Positions 51,911 through 60,062 of a DNA stretch of 64,000 bases are shown here, one piece after another. Made by a program: the position numbers and the translations under genes. Position 1 is the stretch's first letter, and each line of letters begins with the position of its first letter. The notes beneath the pieces were generated by a model, which did no database searches, had not been told where the DNA came from, and saw only the letters and a list, made by a program, of their open reading frames with translations. Source of the stretch: Chitinophaga pinensis (GTDB lineage Bacteria; Bacteroidota; Bacteroidia; Flavobacteriales_D; Crocinitomicaceae); the NCBI GenBank assembly GCA_943324745.2, contig CALPMT020000004.1:1-64000 (forward strand), in the 5' to 3' direction.

Positions 51911-51937
51911 AAGCGAGCAGAAATGTTCGCTTTTTTT
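51911..51937 (+). terminator. Intrinsic terminator
   Basis: AAGCGAGCA pairs with TGTTCGCTT (one G-T pair) at 51911-51919 and 51924-51932 around a four-base loop, followed by seven T residues. Confidence 0.85.
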
Positions 51938-51962
51938 ATGCCCTAAAATTTCTTTCTTTTGG

Positions 51963-51970
51963 TATCTTTG
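51963..51970 (+). promoter_or_regulatory. -7 promoter box of pyrF
   Basis: TATCTTTG (TAnnTTTG). It overlaps the GTG at 51970 that begins the longest frame, so that codon cannot be the start. The ATG at 51994 has a leader of about 17-20 bases. Confidence 0.6.
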
Positions 51971-51993
51971 TGACAAATAAAATGCCCAATCTA

Positions 51994-52812
51994 ATGACAC
52001 GTCTCGAATTAATTGATCAAATACGCACTAAAAAATCTTTCCTTTGTGTAGGACTAGACACAGACCTAAACAAAATTCCAGTACACTTATTAGATACAGA
52101 AGACCCCATTTTTGAGTTCAACAAAGCGATTATTGACGCAACCAAGGATTTTTGTGTGGCATATAAACCCAACATCGCCTTTTACGAACAATATGGTGAA
52201 AAAGGCTGGGCATCTTTAGAAAAAACATTAAACTATATTCCGAAAGACATCTTTACGATAGCTGATGCAAAACGTGGGGATATTGGAAATACTTCTACCT
52301 ATTACGCCAAAACATTTTTTGAATATTTACCGTTCGATTCCGTAACGATTGCTCCTTACATGGGTGAAGATAGCATTACTCCTTTTCTGGAATTTCCAGG
52401 AAAATGGGCAATTGTTCTTGCACTCACTTCTAACAAAGGTGCGATGGACTTCCAAACTATCAAAGACGAAAATGGGGAAGAATTATTTAAATCTGTACTA
52501 CGTAAAACAACTACTTGGGGTACTCCTGACAATATGATGTTTGTAGTTGGAGCAACACGTGCAGAACAAATCGGTGAAGTACGCGCGATTGTTCCAGATA
52601 GCTTCTTCTTAGTACCTGGCGTTGGTGCACAAGGAGGAAGTTTGGAAGATGTTTGTCATTATGGTTGGAATAAGGATTGCGGTCTATTAGTTAACTCATC
52701 TCGTGCGATACTATATGCATCTAACGGATTAGATTTTGCCGAAAAAGCACGTGAAGAAGCAAAGACAGTACAGTTCGAAATGGAGAAAATATTGGTGGAT
52801 AAAAACTTTTGA
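51994..52812 (+). CDS. pyrF: Orotidine-5'-phosphate decarboxylase (type 2)
   Basis: About 272 residues, catalysing OMP to UMP, the last step of pyrimidine synthesis. It contains [14 protein letters not shown] near the start, the active-site [15 protein letters not shown], with the Lys-Asp tetrad, and [16 protein letters not shown] near the phosphate site. This is the larger type 2 form found in Bacteroidota and Actinobacteria. The ATG at 51994 ([11 protein letters not shown]) was chosen because the -7 box excludes the GTG at 51970; the ATG at 51982 would leave only a very short leader. Single gene, followed by a strong terminator. Confidence 0.95.
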   Translation: MTRLELIDQIRTKKSFLCVGLDTDLNKIPVHLLDTEDPIFEFNKAIIDATKDFCVAYKPNIAFYEQYGEKGWASLEKTLNYIPKDIFTIADAKRGDIGNTSTYYAKTFFEYLPFDSVTIAPYMGEDSITPFLEFPGKWAIVLALTSNKGAMDFQTIKDENGEELFKSVLRKTTTWGTPDNMMFVVGATRAEQIGEVRAIVPDSFFLVPGVGAQGGSLEDVCHYGWNKDCGLLVNSSRAILYASNGLDFAEKAREEAKTVQFEMEKILVDKNF

Positions 52813-52881
52813 AATTGACATTAGCTTCAAGAGCTGAGAAACCATACTAAATAAATCTGATATAAAGATTTGATATAAAAC

Positions 52882-52911
52882 AAAAAAGACCGATTATCTC
52901 GGTCTTTTTTT
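52882..52911. terminator. Bidirectional intrinsic terminator
   Basis: AAAAAAGACCGA and TCGGTCTTTTTT pair perfectly around a five-base loop (52882-52893 and 52899-52910), serving pyrF and the convergent small gene at 52931. Confidence 0.9.
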
Positions 52912-52930
52912 ATGCTAAATAACGTTTAAA

Positions 52931-53089
52931 CTATTCTGTTTCCTCGTCTTCAAAAACTCTTTTTGGTCGTAATTTGTCAAAAACACCTAATGTAATCCAG
53001 AAAGGAAGTACAAATCCTAATAAAAATACAAGTACCCAAAACGCCATTCCAGCGATTAAGAAAAACGTTACAATTCCTAGAATATTCAT
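52931..53089 (-). CDS. Small membrane protein of 52 residues
   Basis: A short frame read directly from the DNA: it begins MNILGIVTFFLIAGMAFWVL, continues as one or two hydrophobic helices (VFLLGFVLPFWITLGVF) and ends with a charged tail DKLRPKRVFEDEETE. The composition is that of a real inner-membrane miniprotein, with positive then acidic residues on the tail. It converges with pyrF at a shared terminator. No family recognised. Confidence 0.6.
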   Translation of the reverse strand: MNILGIVTFFLIAGMAFWVLVFLLGFVLPFWITLGVFDKLRPKRVFEDEETE

Positions 53090-53262
53090 ATGATGCTGTT
53101 TTTGTCAATAATTAATAGGTAAAGTTAACAAATAAATTTATTCTAGATAAAGTTCCTTTGAAAAAAATGAAAATGTGTAATTTTTAAATTTAAAAATAGT
53201 CATATAATTTATCTCTTAAGATTTCGTTTAAATAGTAAAACCCATCGTTCCCTTTTTTCTTT

Positions 53263-53270
53263 TAATTTTG
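53263..53270 (+). promoter_or_regulatory. -7 promoter box of the lipoprotein gene
   Basis: TAATTTTG (TAnnTTTG), 25 bases before the ATG at 53296. Confidence 0.5.
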
Positions 53271-53295
53271 TAACCACTTATATCTTGAGATTCGT

Positions 53296-54102
53296 ATGAA
53301 AAAGTTAAACTTATTTATTTTAGCAATCCTGTTAATACTTACTGCTTGTAAGTCGAGTAATTCTAAAAAATTACACAGAGAAACTCCCCAAAAAGGATTA
53401 ATTGTTTACAAATTAAAAGATGAAAAATCGTTTGACAAGCAAATGATGGAAATTGATTCTTTTGTGTTAGCCTATGGTCAATTTGCGAGCTCCTTGGATT
53501 ATTCTAAAGAAGATAAAACAACCATTCATGTGGATGCACATTTAGACAATGACGATAACATTGTGAAATTAGTCGAGAATTTTACAGACAAAGATGCTAC
53601 TAGAATGGGGACTAACTCCTTTTATTTACATAACGGAAAAGTGTTTATCACAAAGGAAATTTTCACCTCCACTACTAGTTCATTTATCTCTGAGCGAATT
53701 TCTTACTATGCTCCGAACGGTATCTGTTTGAAATCGAAAGAAAGAAAAGCAGTTTCAGAAGCAGCATTGCAAAAAGCAACATTTGACGCAGTACCGAAAA
53801 ACGTTTGTACTATTGATCGTGCTATGAGAGCCTTGAATCAAGAAAAAGAATTTGCAACAACGTTCCAAGGATTCATTCAATCGGGGAAGGACTCGTATAT
53901 GTTGGTCGGAACACCTGGGACTGGAGGTTATACGAGTGCATTAAAAGTCAGACAAAATGATCCTTTCATAGCTGAGATACGTAAAGATGAATTGCGTTAT
54001 TTAAACGGAACCATTTACTTACAATTTGATAAAATTCAAGAAGTTGGAGGATTTACGTATCAATCTTTTATTAAAGGCTCGTGGAATAAAGAGGGGGTAT
54101 AA
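53296..54102 (+). CDS. Lipoprotein of unknown function
   Basis: A 268-residue lipoprotein: signal MKKLNLFILAILLILTACKS with the lipobox cysteine at residue 18. The mature part has no family I recognise. It shows alternating strands (TIHVDAHLDNDDNIVKLVEN, SFYLHNGKVFITKEIFT, SDSYM-like turns) and ends with GTIYLQFDKIQEVGGFTYQS. It stands alone between its promoter and a long hairpin shared with the convergent cytochrome gene. Confidence 0.65.
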   Translation: MKKLNLFILAILLILTACKSSNSKKLHRETPQKGLIVYKLKDEKSFDKQMMEIDSFVLAYGQFASSLDYSKEDKTTIHVDAHLDNDDNIVKLVENFTDKDATRMGTNSFYLHNGKVFITKEIFTSTTSSFISERISYYAPNGICLKSKERKAVSEAALQKATFDAVPKNVCTIDRAMRALNQEKEFATTFQGFIQSGKDSYMLVGTPGTGGYTSALKVRQNDPFIAEIRKDELRYLNGTIYLQFDKIQEVGGFTYQSFIKGSWNKEGV

Positions 54103-54133
54103 AATAATTTATATTCATTTTAACACCCTCTTT
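54088..54133. terminator. Long hairpin between convergent genes
   Basis: AAAGAGGGGGT (54088-54098) pairs with ACACCCTCTTT (54123-54133) with one mismatch, and inner TAAAAT/ATTTTA can extend the stem. It overlaps the last codons of the lipoprotein gene and probably ends transcription from both sides. Confidence 0.5.
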
Positions 54134-54150
54134 GAAAAGTGATTAATGTG

Positions 54151-54504
54151 TTAATTATTCAATTTCCCTTGCGAAATCCAGCAGGAGAATTTCTTAATAA
54201 TATCTGCGGATAATTTCCCTGATTTTGGCATAGACCCATCATTCATAGCATTAAGCGAACTTGAAGCATGTTTGGAAACGTTAGCATACGTACTTAAATT
54301 TACACCAGCACTTGCTTGGTTTGAAGTGTGACAACTTGTACAATGTGTACTCATCATTGGTGCTATATCCGTTTTGTAGGAAATTGTATCACAGTCAGTA
54401 GGTGTTGTGGTTGGATTACTTGTAGGTAGGTTTTCTTTTTTTTGACAAGAAAGTAGAAAACTAAATACGATTGTACTGAAAACAGTAATGGATTTTTTGT
54501 TCAT
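54151..54504 (-). CDS. Mono-haem c-type cytochrome lipoprotein (CX2CH)
   Basis: A 117-residue lipoprotein (lipobox LLSC; the CQKKE after the cleavage site resembles the surface-lipoprotein export signal of Bacteroidota). The haem site is THCTSCHTSN, preceded by TDIAPMMS, and a likely distal methionine is in GSMPKSGKL. This is the PSCyt1-like pattern of small cytochrome domains. It lies about 50 bases downstream of the diheme peroxidase gene and probably passes electrons to or from it on the cell envelope. A paralogue with a CX4CH site is encoded at 59674. Confidence 0.82.
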   Translation of the reverse strand: MNKKSITVFSTIVFSFLLSCQKKENLPTSNPTTTPTDCDTISYKTDIAPMMSTHCTSCHTSNQASAGVNLSTYANVSKHASSSLNAMNDGSMPKSGKLSADIIKKFSCWISQGKLNN

Positions 54505-54556
54505 TTTAATTGTGTTGTTAGTTAAACCTATAACGTAAAGTATTGTTATTAGTTGC

Positions 54557-55603
54557 TTATTTTATTACCGGTTCCGCATACATCGGATTCCCGATAAAAG
54601 TATAATCGCTCAATGTTTTCAGAAAAGCGATAATTGCTTGTTGTTCTTCTTTGGAAAGATTCAACCCGTTTTTTAAGGAAGGATCTAAATTAGGGGAGTC
54701 TTGAATACCGGATGACTTAAAAGCTAGTACTTGTTCTAAATTAAATAAGCGACCATCGTGCATATAGGGGTAGGTAAATTCAACGTTGCGTAGTGTCGGC
54801 ACTTTAAATTTACCCCTATCCGCTGGATCTTGTGTGACCCGTTCACGACCAATGTCTTTAAAATTCGATTCCAAACCAGTATTTCTAAAGGAATAATCTG
54901 TGAAAAGCGGTTCGGTATGGCAATTAGCACATTTAGCTTTAAACAATTCATAACCTTGTTGTTCTTGGGGTGTAAAACTCGTTTTTCCTGCAATTACTTG
55001 ATCATATTTCGCATTGGAAGAAATAAGCATGGAGGTAAATTGAGCTAATGCATGTAAAAGTTTTTGATCAGTTATAGTTTCAACGCCAAATGCTTCCTTA
55101 AATTTTTTCTTGTAAAATGAATTTTTGTTGAGTTTGATGACCAAATTTGCCATTGTTTCTCCAAGTTCATGTTCACTCGTTAAAGGTACAAGTGGTTGTA
55201 CTTCAATGTGGTTTACTCCGCCATCCCACATAAAAGAGGTCGACCAAGCAAGATTCATCAACGCAGGAGCGTTTCGTGTTCCAAATTTTTTATCAACTCC
55301 TTTACTCAATGGGATATTATGATCAGCAAAACCGTGTTGCTGTGCGTGACAGGTGCTACAAGAGATTGAACTGTCAAGTGATAAAATGGGATCATAAAAT
55401 AAATAACGACCTAACTCAAATCCTTTTTGGGTCAATGAATTTTTGTAAAATGTATAATGCGGTGAAGGAAAATTGGATGGTTGATTAAATGAAAAAGTAC
55501 TCGTATAAGTAGTATCCACTGATTTAACAACAGGTTTTATTTCTGCTTCTTTTTTACATGAAACCATGTAAAAAAGTATAATTAAATAAGTTAAAACTCT
55601 CAT
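54557..55603 (-). CDS. Diheme cytochrome c peroxidase of the CcpA/MauG/MbnH family (lipoprotein)
   Basis: A 348-residue lipoprotein (lipobox cysteine 16). Two haem sites, C82-x-x-C85-H86 (SCSTCHAQQHG) and C225-x-x-C228-H229 (KCANCHTEP), with FDP-like YDPILS before the first and PYMHDGRLF (Met281) near the C-terminus, are the bacterial diheme peroxidase signature. Family members reduce peroxide or, as MauG and MbnH, carry out oxidative modification of a partner protein. Its neighbour upstream is an MbnP-family gene, which favours the MbnH-type role. Which activity applies cannot be read from sequence. Confidence 0.9.
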   Translation of the reverse strand: MRVLTYLIILFYMVSCKKEAEIKPVVKSVDTTYTSTFSFNQPSNFPSPHYTFYKNSLTQKGFELGRYLFYDPILSLDSSISCSTCHAQQHGFADHNIPLSKGVDKKFGTRNAPALMNLAWSTSFMWDGGVNHIEVQPLVPLTSEHELGETMANLVIKLNKNSFYKKKFKEAFGVETITDQKLLHALAQFTSMLISSNAKYDQVIAGKTSFTPQEQQGYELFKAKCANCHTEPLFTDYSFRNTGLESNFKDIGRERVTQDPADRGKFKVPTLRNVEFTYPYMHDGRLFNLEQVLAFKSSGIQDSPNLDPSLKNGLNLSKEEQQAIIAFLKTLSDYTFIGNPMYAEPVIK

Positions 55604-55687
55604 TTTTTAAAAATTAATGTTTGGCTATTTGAATTTACTTGTTGTATACAATGTGAAAATTGTTTAAAAAAAGAGGCTTTAAATTTT

Positions 55688-55727
55688 AAAAAAAAGAGAC
55701 TGTATCCTGAGTTGATACAGCCTCTCT
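55688..55727 (-). terminator. Intrinsic terminator after the first mbnP-like gene
   Basis: On the minus strand a stem GAGGCTGTATC/GGATACAGTCTC-type pairing (55696-55707 with 55714-55726) is followed by eight T residues. It separates the MbnP gene from the peroxidase gene, which therefore needs its own promoter or read-through. Confidence 0.8.
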
Positions 55728-55735
55728 ATTTGTTT

Positions 55736-56608
55736 TTATTTTACACTTTTCACTTTAAACGAGTACATTGGATTAGCAAAGAATCCTAGTCCTCCATCGC
55801 CTAAAGCCATTAATTTAGCAGCAGCACCTGGCATGTGAATCATATTTACTTCTTTCACACTTGGAGCAGAATGCCATAATAAACCTGGATTCACTTCAAC
55901 ACCTACAGTACTTGTTTGGTCTTTTGTTACGGTTAACGCAGTTGCTCCCTCAAATACCATTGTACGTTTTGTAACAATATTGTTTACTCCACTAAATCCA
56001 CCAAGATGAAAAGTAAACATTTTTTGTTTTGCTGTATCCAAATAGGTGCCTTCTGCTTTTAACATGATGTATCCACTTTTCCAACTCCAATACATATCAT
56101 TGGTAGTTGATAATGCGCCAGTTTGAGCTCCAGATACGTTTCTAGCACTATCTACCCCCATTGTATATTCCATTTGCGTATAGGTTCCTGCTGGTAGGTC
56201 CTTAAAGGATAAATTTAAAGACTCTGGTTTTGCTAAATCCACTAAATGATAACTTTCTCCTTCTGTCCAATACATTCCATCTGCGTTCTTAAATTTCACA
56301 TTTGAAATAAAATATTTAAACTTGGAGAAGGTCATTGTATCTCCTTTCATCGGGTGAACTACTGGTTTTCCAATTGCTAATGTTTGCTCATTCATCATTC
56401 CAAATTTGTGACTTAAATCGATGGAGATATTTCCTTTTGAGTTCACTAAATTTGAGCTTATTGTAGAATAGGTAACACTATCAATCGTGTTTACAGGTAT
56501 TTCCAATGTACTTCCATTATTTTTGTGAATTTTCATATATGTTTGACCGTAACTTACTTGATAAACAAGAGACATAAACATACTTGCTGCTACTAAAATC
56601 TTTTTCAT
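55736..56608 (-). CDS. MbnP family protein with N-terminal T9SS-style module (first copy)
   Basis: A 290-residue exported protein (signal ...VYQVSYGQ). Residues 24-55 (TYMKIHKNNGSTLEIPVNTI) are a short module common at the start of T9SS-linked proteins. The MbnP domain follows, with FSKFKYFISNVKF, GESYHLVDLAKPES, YTMGVDSARNVSG, DMYWSWKSGYIMLKAEG and FTFHLGGFSGVNN. MbnP proteins bind copper, and in Methylosinus a tryptophan is converted to kynurenine by the diheme MbnH. The WSW segment offers candidate tryptophans, and the peroxidase gene is next downstream. The partnership is inferred from the gene order. Confidence 0.85.
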   Translation of the reverse strand: MKKILVAASMFMSLVYQVSYGQTYMKIHKNNGSTLEIPVNTIDSVTYSTISSNLVNSKGNISIDLSHKFGMMNEQTLAIGKPVVHPMKGDTMTFSKFKYFISNVKFKNADGMYWTEGESYHLVDLAKPESLNLSFKDLPAGTYTQMEYTMGVDSARNVSGAQTGALSTTNDMYWSWKSGYIMLKAEGTYLDTAKQKMFTFHLGGFSGVNNIVTKRTMVFEGATALTVTKDQTSTVGVEVNPGLLWHSAPSVKEVNMIHMPGAAAKLMALGDGGLGFFANPMYSFKVKSVK

Positions 56609-56642
56609 TGTATTAATTTTTTTAAAGTTTAATTTTTAAGGT

Positions 56643-57152
56643 TTAATTTTTGATAATTTTTTTGGTAATTATCGTATTTTGATGATGAACACGTACAAAA
56701 TACACTCCTGAATTTAAATCACGTAACGAAATTTTTTCTGAAAAAATTTCGTTATTTATATCTTGTGTTTCTTTACTAAATACAAGTTCACCTGTTGCTT
56801 GGTAAATTTGTATTGCAATTGATTTTTCTGTGTTTCCAGTCATAGAAATTGTAATTTCATCCGATGTTGGATTTGGAAATACATGAACATCTGCTGTTAC
56901 TGTTTCAGTTAATGATTTAACGGTAAGTGTATTTGAATCATAATTAAATAATGCAATGTTACTTAATGCATGATTTACGACATATCCATTCTTGTACGTA
57001 ATAGTCATACTATTGTCTTTTACAGTGAAATTTCGAATACTCGATAAAGGGAAGTATTTATCTGTATGATCCTTCATTTGTAAATGTAAACTCTGTCCAA
57101 AGGATGTTATACTAAAACCTAGCATAAATAAGGACAATTTAACTGTTTTCAT
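56643..57152 (-). CDS. Small T9SS type A sorting-domain protein
   Basis: A 169-residue exported protein: signal peptide MKTVKLSLFMLGFSITSFGQ, a 60-residue middle with the same kind of module as the MbnP neighbour (LHLQMKDHTDKYFPLSSIRN), and a complete T9SS sorting domain (VHVFPNPTSDEITISMTG, AIQIYQATGELVFSKE, LNSGVYFVRVHHQNTIITKK). It is little more than export signals. It may serve as a surface anchor or partner for the MbnP protein, which starts 34 bases downstream. Confidence 0.85.
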   Translation of the reverse strand: MKTVKLSLFMLGFSITSFGQSLHLQMKDHTDKYFPLSSIRNFTVKDNSMTITYKNGYVVNHALSNIALFNYDSNTLTVKSLTETVTADVHVFPNPTSDEITISMTGNTEKSIAIQIYQATGELVFSKETQDINNEIFSEKISLRDLNSGVYFVRVHHQNTIITKKIIKN

Positions 57153-57242
57153 ATTCTTTTTTTTACTTTTTTACTTTTTGAAAGTTAGCCTGAAGGAATA
57201 GTTTTTCAGGCTAAACTTTTTTTAAGATAGATTTAACTTAGT

Positions 57243-59639
57243 TTATTCAACAATCAATTTTTGAACATGTGTTCCAACTTCAGAAGTCGCGTATACAAAA
57301 TACACACCTTTTTCGAAAGCTGTATTTACTTCGAATTGTGTTGCATTTACCTTTTCGATTTCTTTCACTAACATTCCTAATTCGTTATAAATACGAATGT
57401 TGTTAACTAACGTAGAAGCATTAACCGTAAAGTTTCCATTGCTTGGATTTGGGTATACTTGGAACTTTGTTTCAGTAGTTAATTCAGAAATACTTGCACA
57501 AGCTTCTTTTGTTAATACAATAGAATCTCTACTTTTTGCACCATTTTTATCTGTAATTTCTACCCAGTAGTTACCTTTTGATAAATCTGCAAGAATTGTG
57601 TTTGTTGTATCTCCTGTACTCCATTTGATTTTGTATGGTGCAGTTGGAGAAGTGAAGCTTGTACCTCCTGTGAATGCGATACTTAATTGACCTCCTTTAT
57701 TATCACAAGCAGCAGCTTTGACTTCTTGAAATGCTACATTTAATGGAACTTCCGATAATGCATTTGAATAGATACAGTTGTTTTCAGTAGTTACAAAAAC
57801 GCGCTCTCCTGCAAAACCGATTTTGTTCACGTCTGTGAAACTTGGTAAGTTGAATTGGTTTCCACCTCTTTCCCATGTTTTACCTTCGTCAGATGTAGCT
57901 AATAATCCACCTTTGTAAGAAGCAAATACATAACCACCATAGTTACCTAATGCTTGGATAGCATTACCATCTAAACCTAATAATGTTGTATGATCAATCG
58001 ATGTTTTAGCAGTCGCTTTCCAGTCGATATTGTGGATATCCGAAACATAAACACCACCATGATGCGCACCTACATATACATTTGTACCCAATGCAGTAAT
58101 ACTTGTTAAATGATCTGTTGGTAAATTTTTATTGATGTCTTTCCATTCACCGCTACCTTCTGGCTTCACAAACGCACCTTGTCCGTGAGCAGCTAAGTAT
58201 ACTTTACCTCCTAAGAACGCTAAAGAAACTGGTTCAATACCCGCTGGTAATCCAGCTTGAATTAATTTCCAATCCGCAGTTCCATTTGTTTCGTATACAT
58301 TTCCAGTACTACAAACTACATATACAAACCCTTTAGAAGCGAATACTTTTTCAATCGCCATATTCGTTAACCCTTTATTAAAAGTAGACCAAACATTTGC
58401 AGCTGTGTCAGTAACAAAAACACCTGCATTTTCTGTAACGGCAAATGCTTTCGAACCAAAAATTGCCAAGTCATTTACATGCAAACTATCAGTTAAACCT
58501 TTATTTATTTTAGTATATGAAGTAGCTAAATTTTTGGTTACATATACACCTCTTTCGTTTGCGACATAAATTAATTTCGCATTATTAGTTGCGAATGAAT
58601 TTGTTTTAATGTTATTGAAATTAGTGTTTGTTGCTACCCAAGTTGTATTGGTTTCATCAAATCTATAAATCCCATTTTTGTCTAACGATGTGTAAAGGAA
58701 TTTTCCAAGAATAAAAGCACTATTAAAAGTTGCATTTCCTGGTAAATTTAAGTTCGCTGGATACCATACTCCAGTCATATAATTAGGCAAAGCAATCGCT
58801 ATACCTTGGTCAGATAATACGATCCATTTATCTTTTGCTGGTCCAGCAATAATATTAGAAACGTTACCGGTAAACGTAACTTTTGTATAACTTGCAGAGG
58901 TTACGGTATTAGCAGAAGTTAAAATATAAAGTCCATTTTTATTGGAAACCATTAATTTATCACTTTGTGCATTGTAAGCTATTGATGTTGCGCCTTCGAT
59001 ATTTAAGGTATTAGAGTCATTCAACGAAGTCCAAGTAGATCCTTTGTTTTCTGAATAAAAAACACCTTTTGTTTCGCTCACTAAAAACAAGCGATTAGCA
59101 GAAGCATCAATTCCTACAATTTTAGAACCTGCAAATGGTACATTTATTACCTCAGTCCAATTCTCACCTAAATCTGTTGATTTAAATATTTTTCCACTTT
59201 TTGTCCCTACTAACAAGGTCGTTGAATCTAAGGAAATAACAGAAGTAGTAGTAAATTCTGTCAAACCTTTGTTGATTTTTACCCAGTAGCGATCTGAACC
59301 AACATATCCGGAAAAACGAAAGATACCACTATCTGCAGTTGCAGCAATGGCATATTTACCTGTGTGGGCCAACGCGACAATTTTACCGCTTTTTAATCCT
59401 ACTGGTTTAGCAGACCAAGAAGCGATGATTGTATCTTTTGCGGTAGCATCGTATTTACGCGTAGCCGCATACACACCACCATCCGCAGTGCCAATGTATA
59501 CGGTGTCTTTTTTTGTAACAGAACAAGTTACTTTTCCTCCTCCGAATGGTCCTTTAGAACCAAAGTGAGCTAATGCAGTAGTAGTTGTTAAAGCTACCGA
59601 TGCAAGTACAAATGATAATTTTGTAATTGTTTTTTTCAT
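57243..59639 (-). CDS. T9SS-secreted beta-propeller protein with SprB-like repeat
   Basis: A 798-residue surface protein. After a signal peptide (...TTTTALA) and the segment HFGSKGPFGGGKVTCS come about twelve blades of the Ycf48/sortilin-like type: TVYIGTADGGVYAAT, LLVGTKSGKIFKSTDLGENW, GVFYSENKGSTWTSLND and VYVGAHHGGVYVSDI. Around 630-705 lies a SprB-like repeat (YKIKWSTGDTTNTILADL, GNYWVEITDKNGA) and the C-terminus is a T9SS sorting domain (FQVYPNPSNGNFTV ... GTHVQKLIVE). It probably displays a large binding surface; ligand unknown. It sits inside the MbnP/cytochrome cluster on the same strand. Confidence 0.88.
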   Translation of the reverse strand: MKKTITKLSFVLASVALTTTTALAHFGSKGPFGGGKVTCSVTKKDTVYIGTADGGVYAATRKYDATAKDTIIASWSAKPVGLKSGKIVALAHTGKYAIAATADSGIFRFSGYVGSDRYWVKINKGLTEFTTTSVISLDSTTLLVGTKSGKIFKSTDLGENWTEVINVPFAGSKIVGIDASANRLFLVSETKGVFYSENKGSTWTSLNDSNTLNIEGATSIAYNAQSDKLMVSNKNGLYILTSANTVTSASYTKVTFTGNVSNIIAGPAKDKWIVLSDQGIAIALPNYMTGVWYPANLNLPGNATFNSAFILGKFLYTSLDKNGIYRFDETNTTWVATNTNFNNIKTNSFATNNAKLIYVANERGVYVTKNLATSYTKINKGLTDSLHVNDLAIFGSKAFAVTENAGVFVTDTAANVWSTFNKGLTNMAIEKVFASKGFVYVVCSTGNVYETNGTADWKLIQAGLPAGIEPVSLAFLGGKVYLAAHGQGAFVKPEGSGEWKDINKNLPTDHLTSITALGTNVYVGAHHGGVYVSDIHNIDWKATAKTSIDHTTLLGLDGNAIQALGNYGGYVFASYKGGLLATSDEGKTWERGGNQFNLPSFTDVNKIGFAGERVFVTTENNCIYSNALSEVPLNVAFQEVKAAACDNKGGQLSIAFTGGTSFTSPTAPYKIKWSTGDTTNTILADLSKGNYWVEITDKNGAKSRDSIVLTKEACASISELTTETKFQVYPNPSNGNFTVNASTLVNNIRIYNELGMLVKEIEKVNATQFEVNTAFEKGVYFVYATSEVGTHVQKLIVE

Positions 59640-59673
59640 TGTTATTTTAATTTAAAATTTTGACATAATAAGT

Positions 59674-60051
59674 CTAATTGTATTTTGATTTCTGTTCAAT
59701 CCATTTCAAAATGAGGTCCGTCGTACATTTATTCAATTTACCATTTGGTGGCATTGGGTTGGTAATGGAAGTCATCGAAGTATAAAGCAAACTTGCCTTT
59801 GGATGCACCGTGTCTAAATAGCCACTTTTTGAATCCGTTAAGTTTTCATATGCAACAGATGCTTCTAAATTTAACGTTCCCGCTGGTTTTGTTCCTGCAT
59901 GACACCCGGATGTAGCGCAATTCGTATTGAAAATTGGCTGAATGTCTTTTTGAAAAGAAACCGTTGCAGCTGTTGTACAAACATCTTCCACCTTTGCTTT
60001 CGTGCACGAGAACAAGGATGAAAGAGAAAGAAGTACAACGAATTTAGACAT
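59674..60051 (-). CDS. Mono-haem c-type cytochrome-like lipoprotein with CX4CH site
   Basis: A 125-residue lipoprotein (lipobox LFSC). It resembles the cytochrome at 54151 (SFQKDIQPIFNTN, then NPMPPNGKL with a likely distal Met) but the haem motif is CATSGCHAG, that is C-x4-CH instead of C-x2-CH. CX4CH sites are known in PSCyt1-type cytochromes, so haem attachment is plausible. It lies 12 bases after the second MbnP gene, the same pairing of small cytochrome and MbnP seen in the other half of the cluster. Confidence 0.78.
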   Translation of the reverse strand: MSKFVVLLSLSSLFSCTKAKVEDVCTTAATVSFQKDIQPIFNTNCATSGCHAGTKPAGTLNLEASVAYENLTDSKSGYLDTVHPKASLLYTSMTSITNPMPPNGKLNKCTTDLILKWIEQKSKYN

Positions 60052-60062
60052 GCGTTCTGTTT

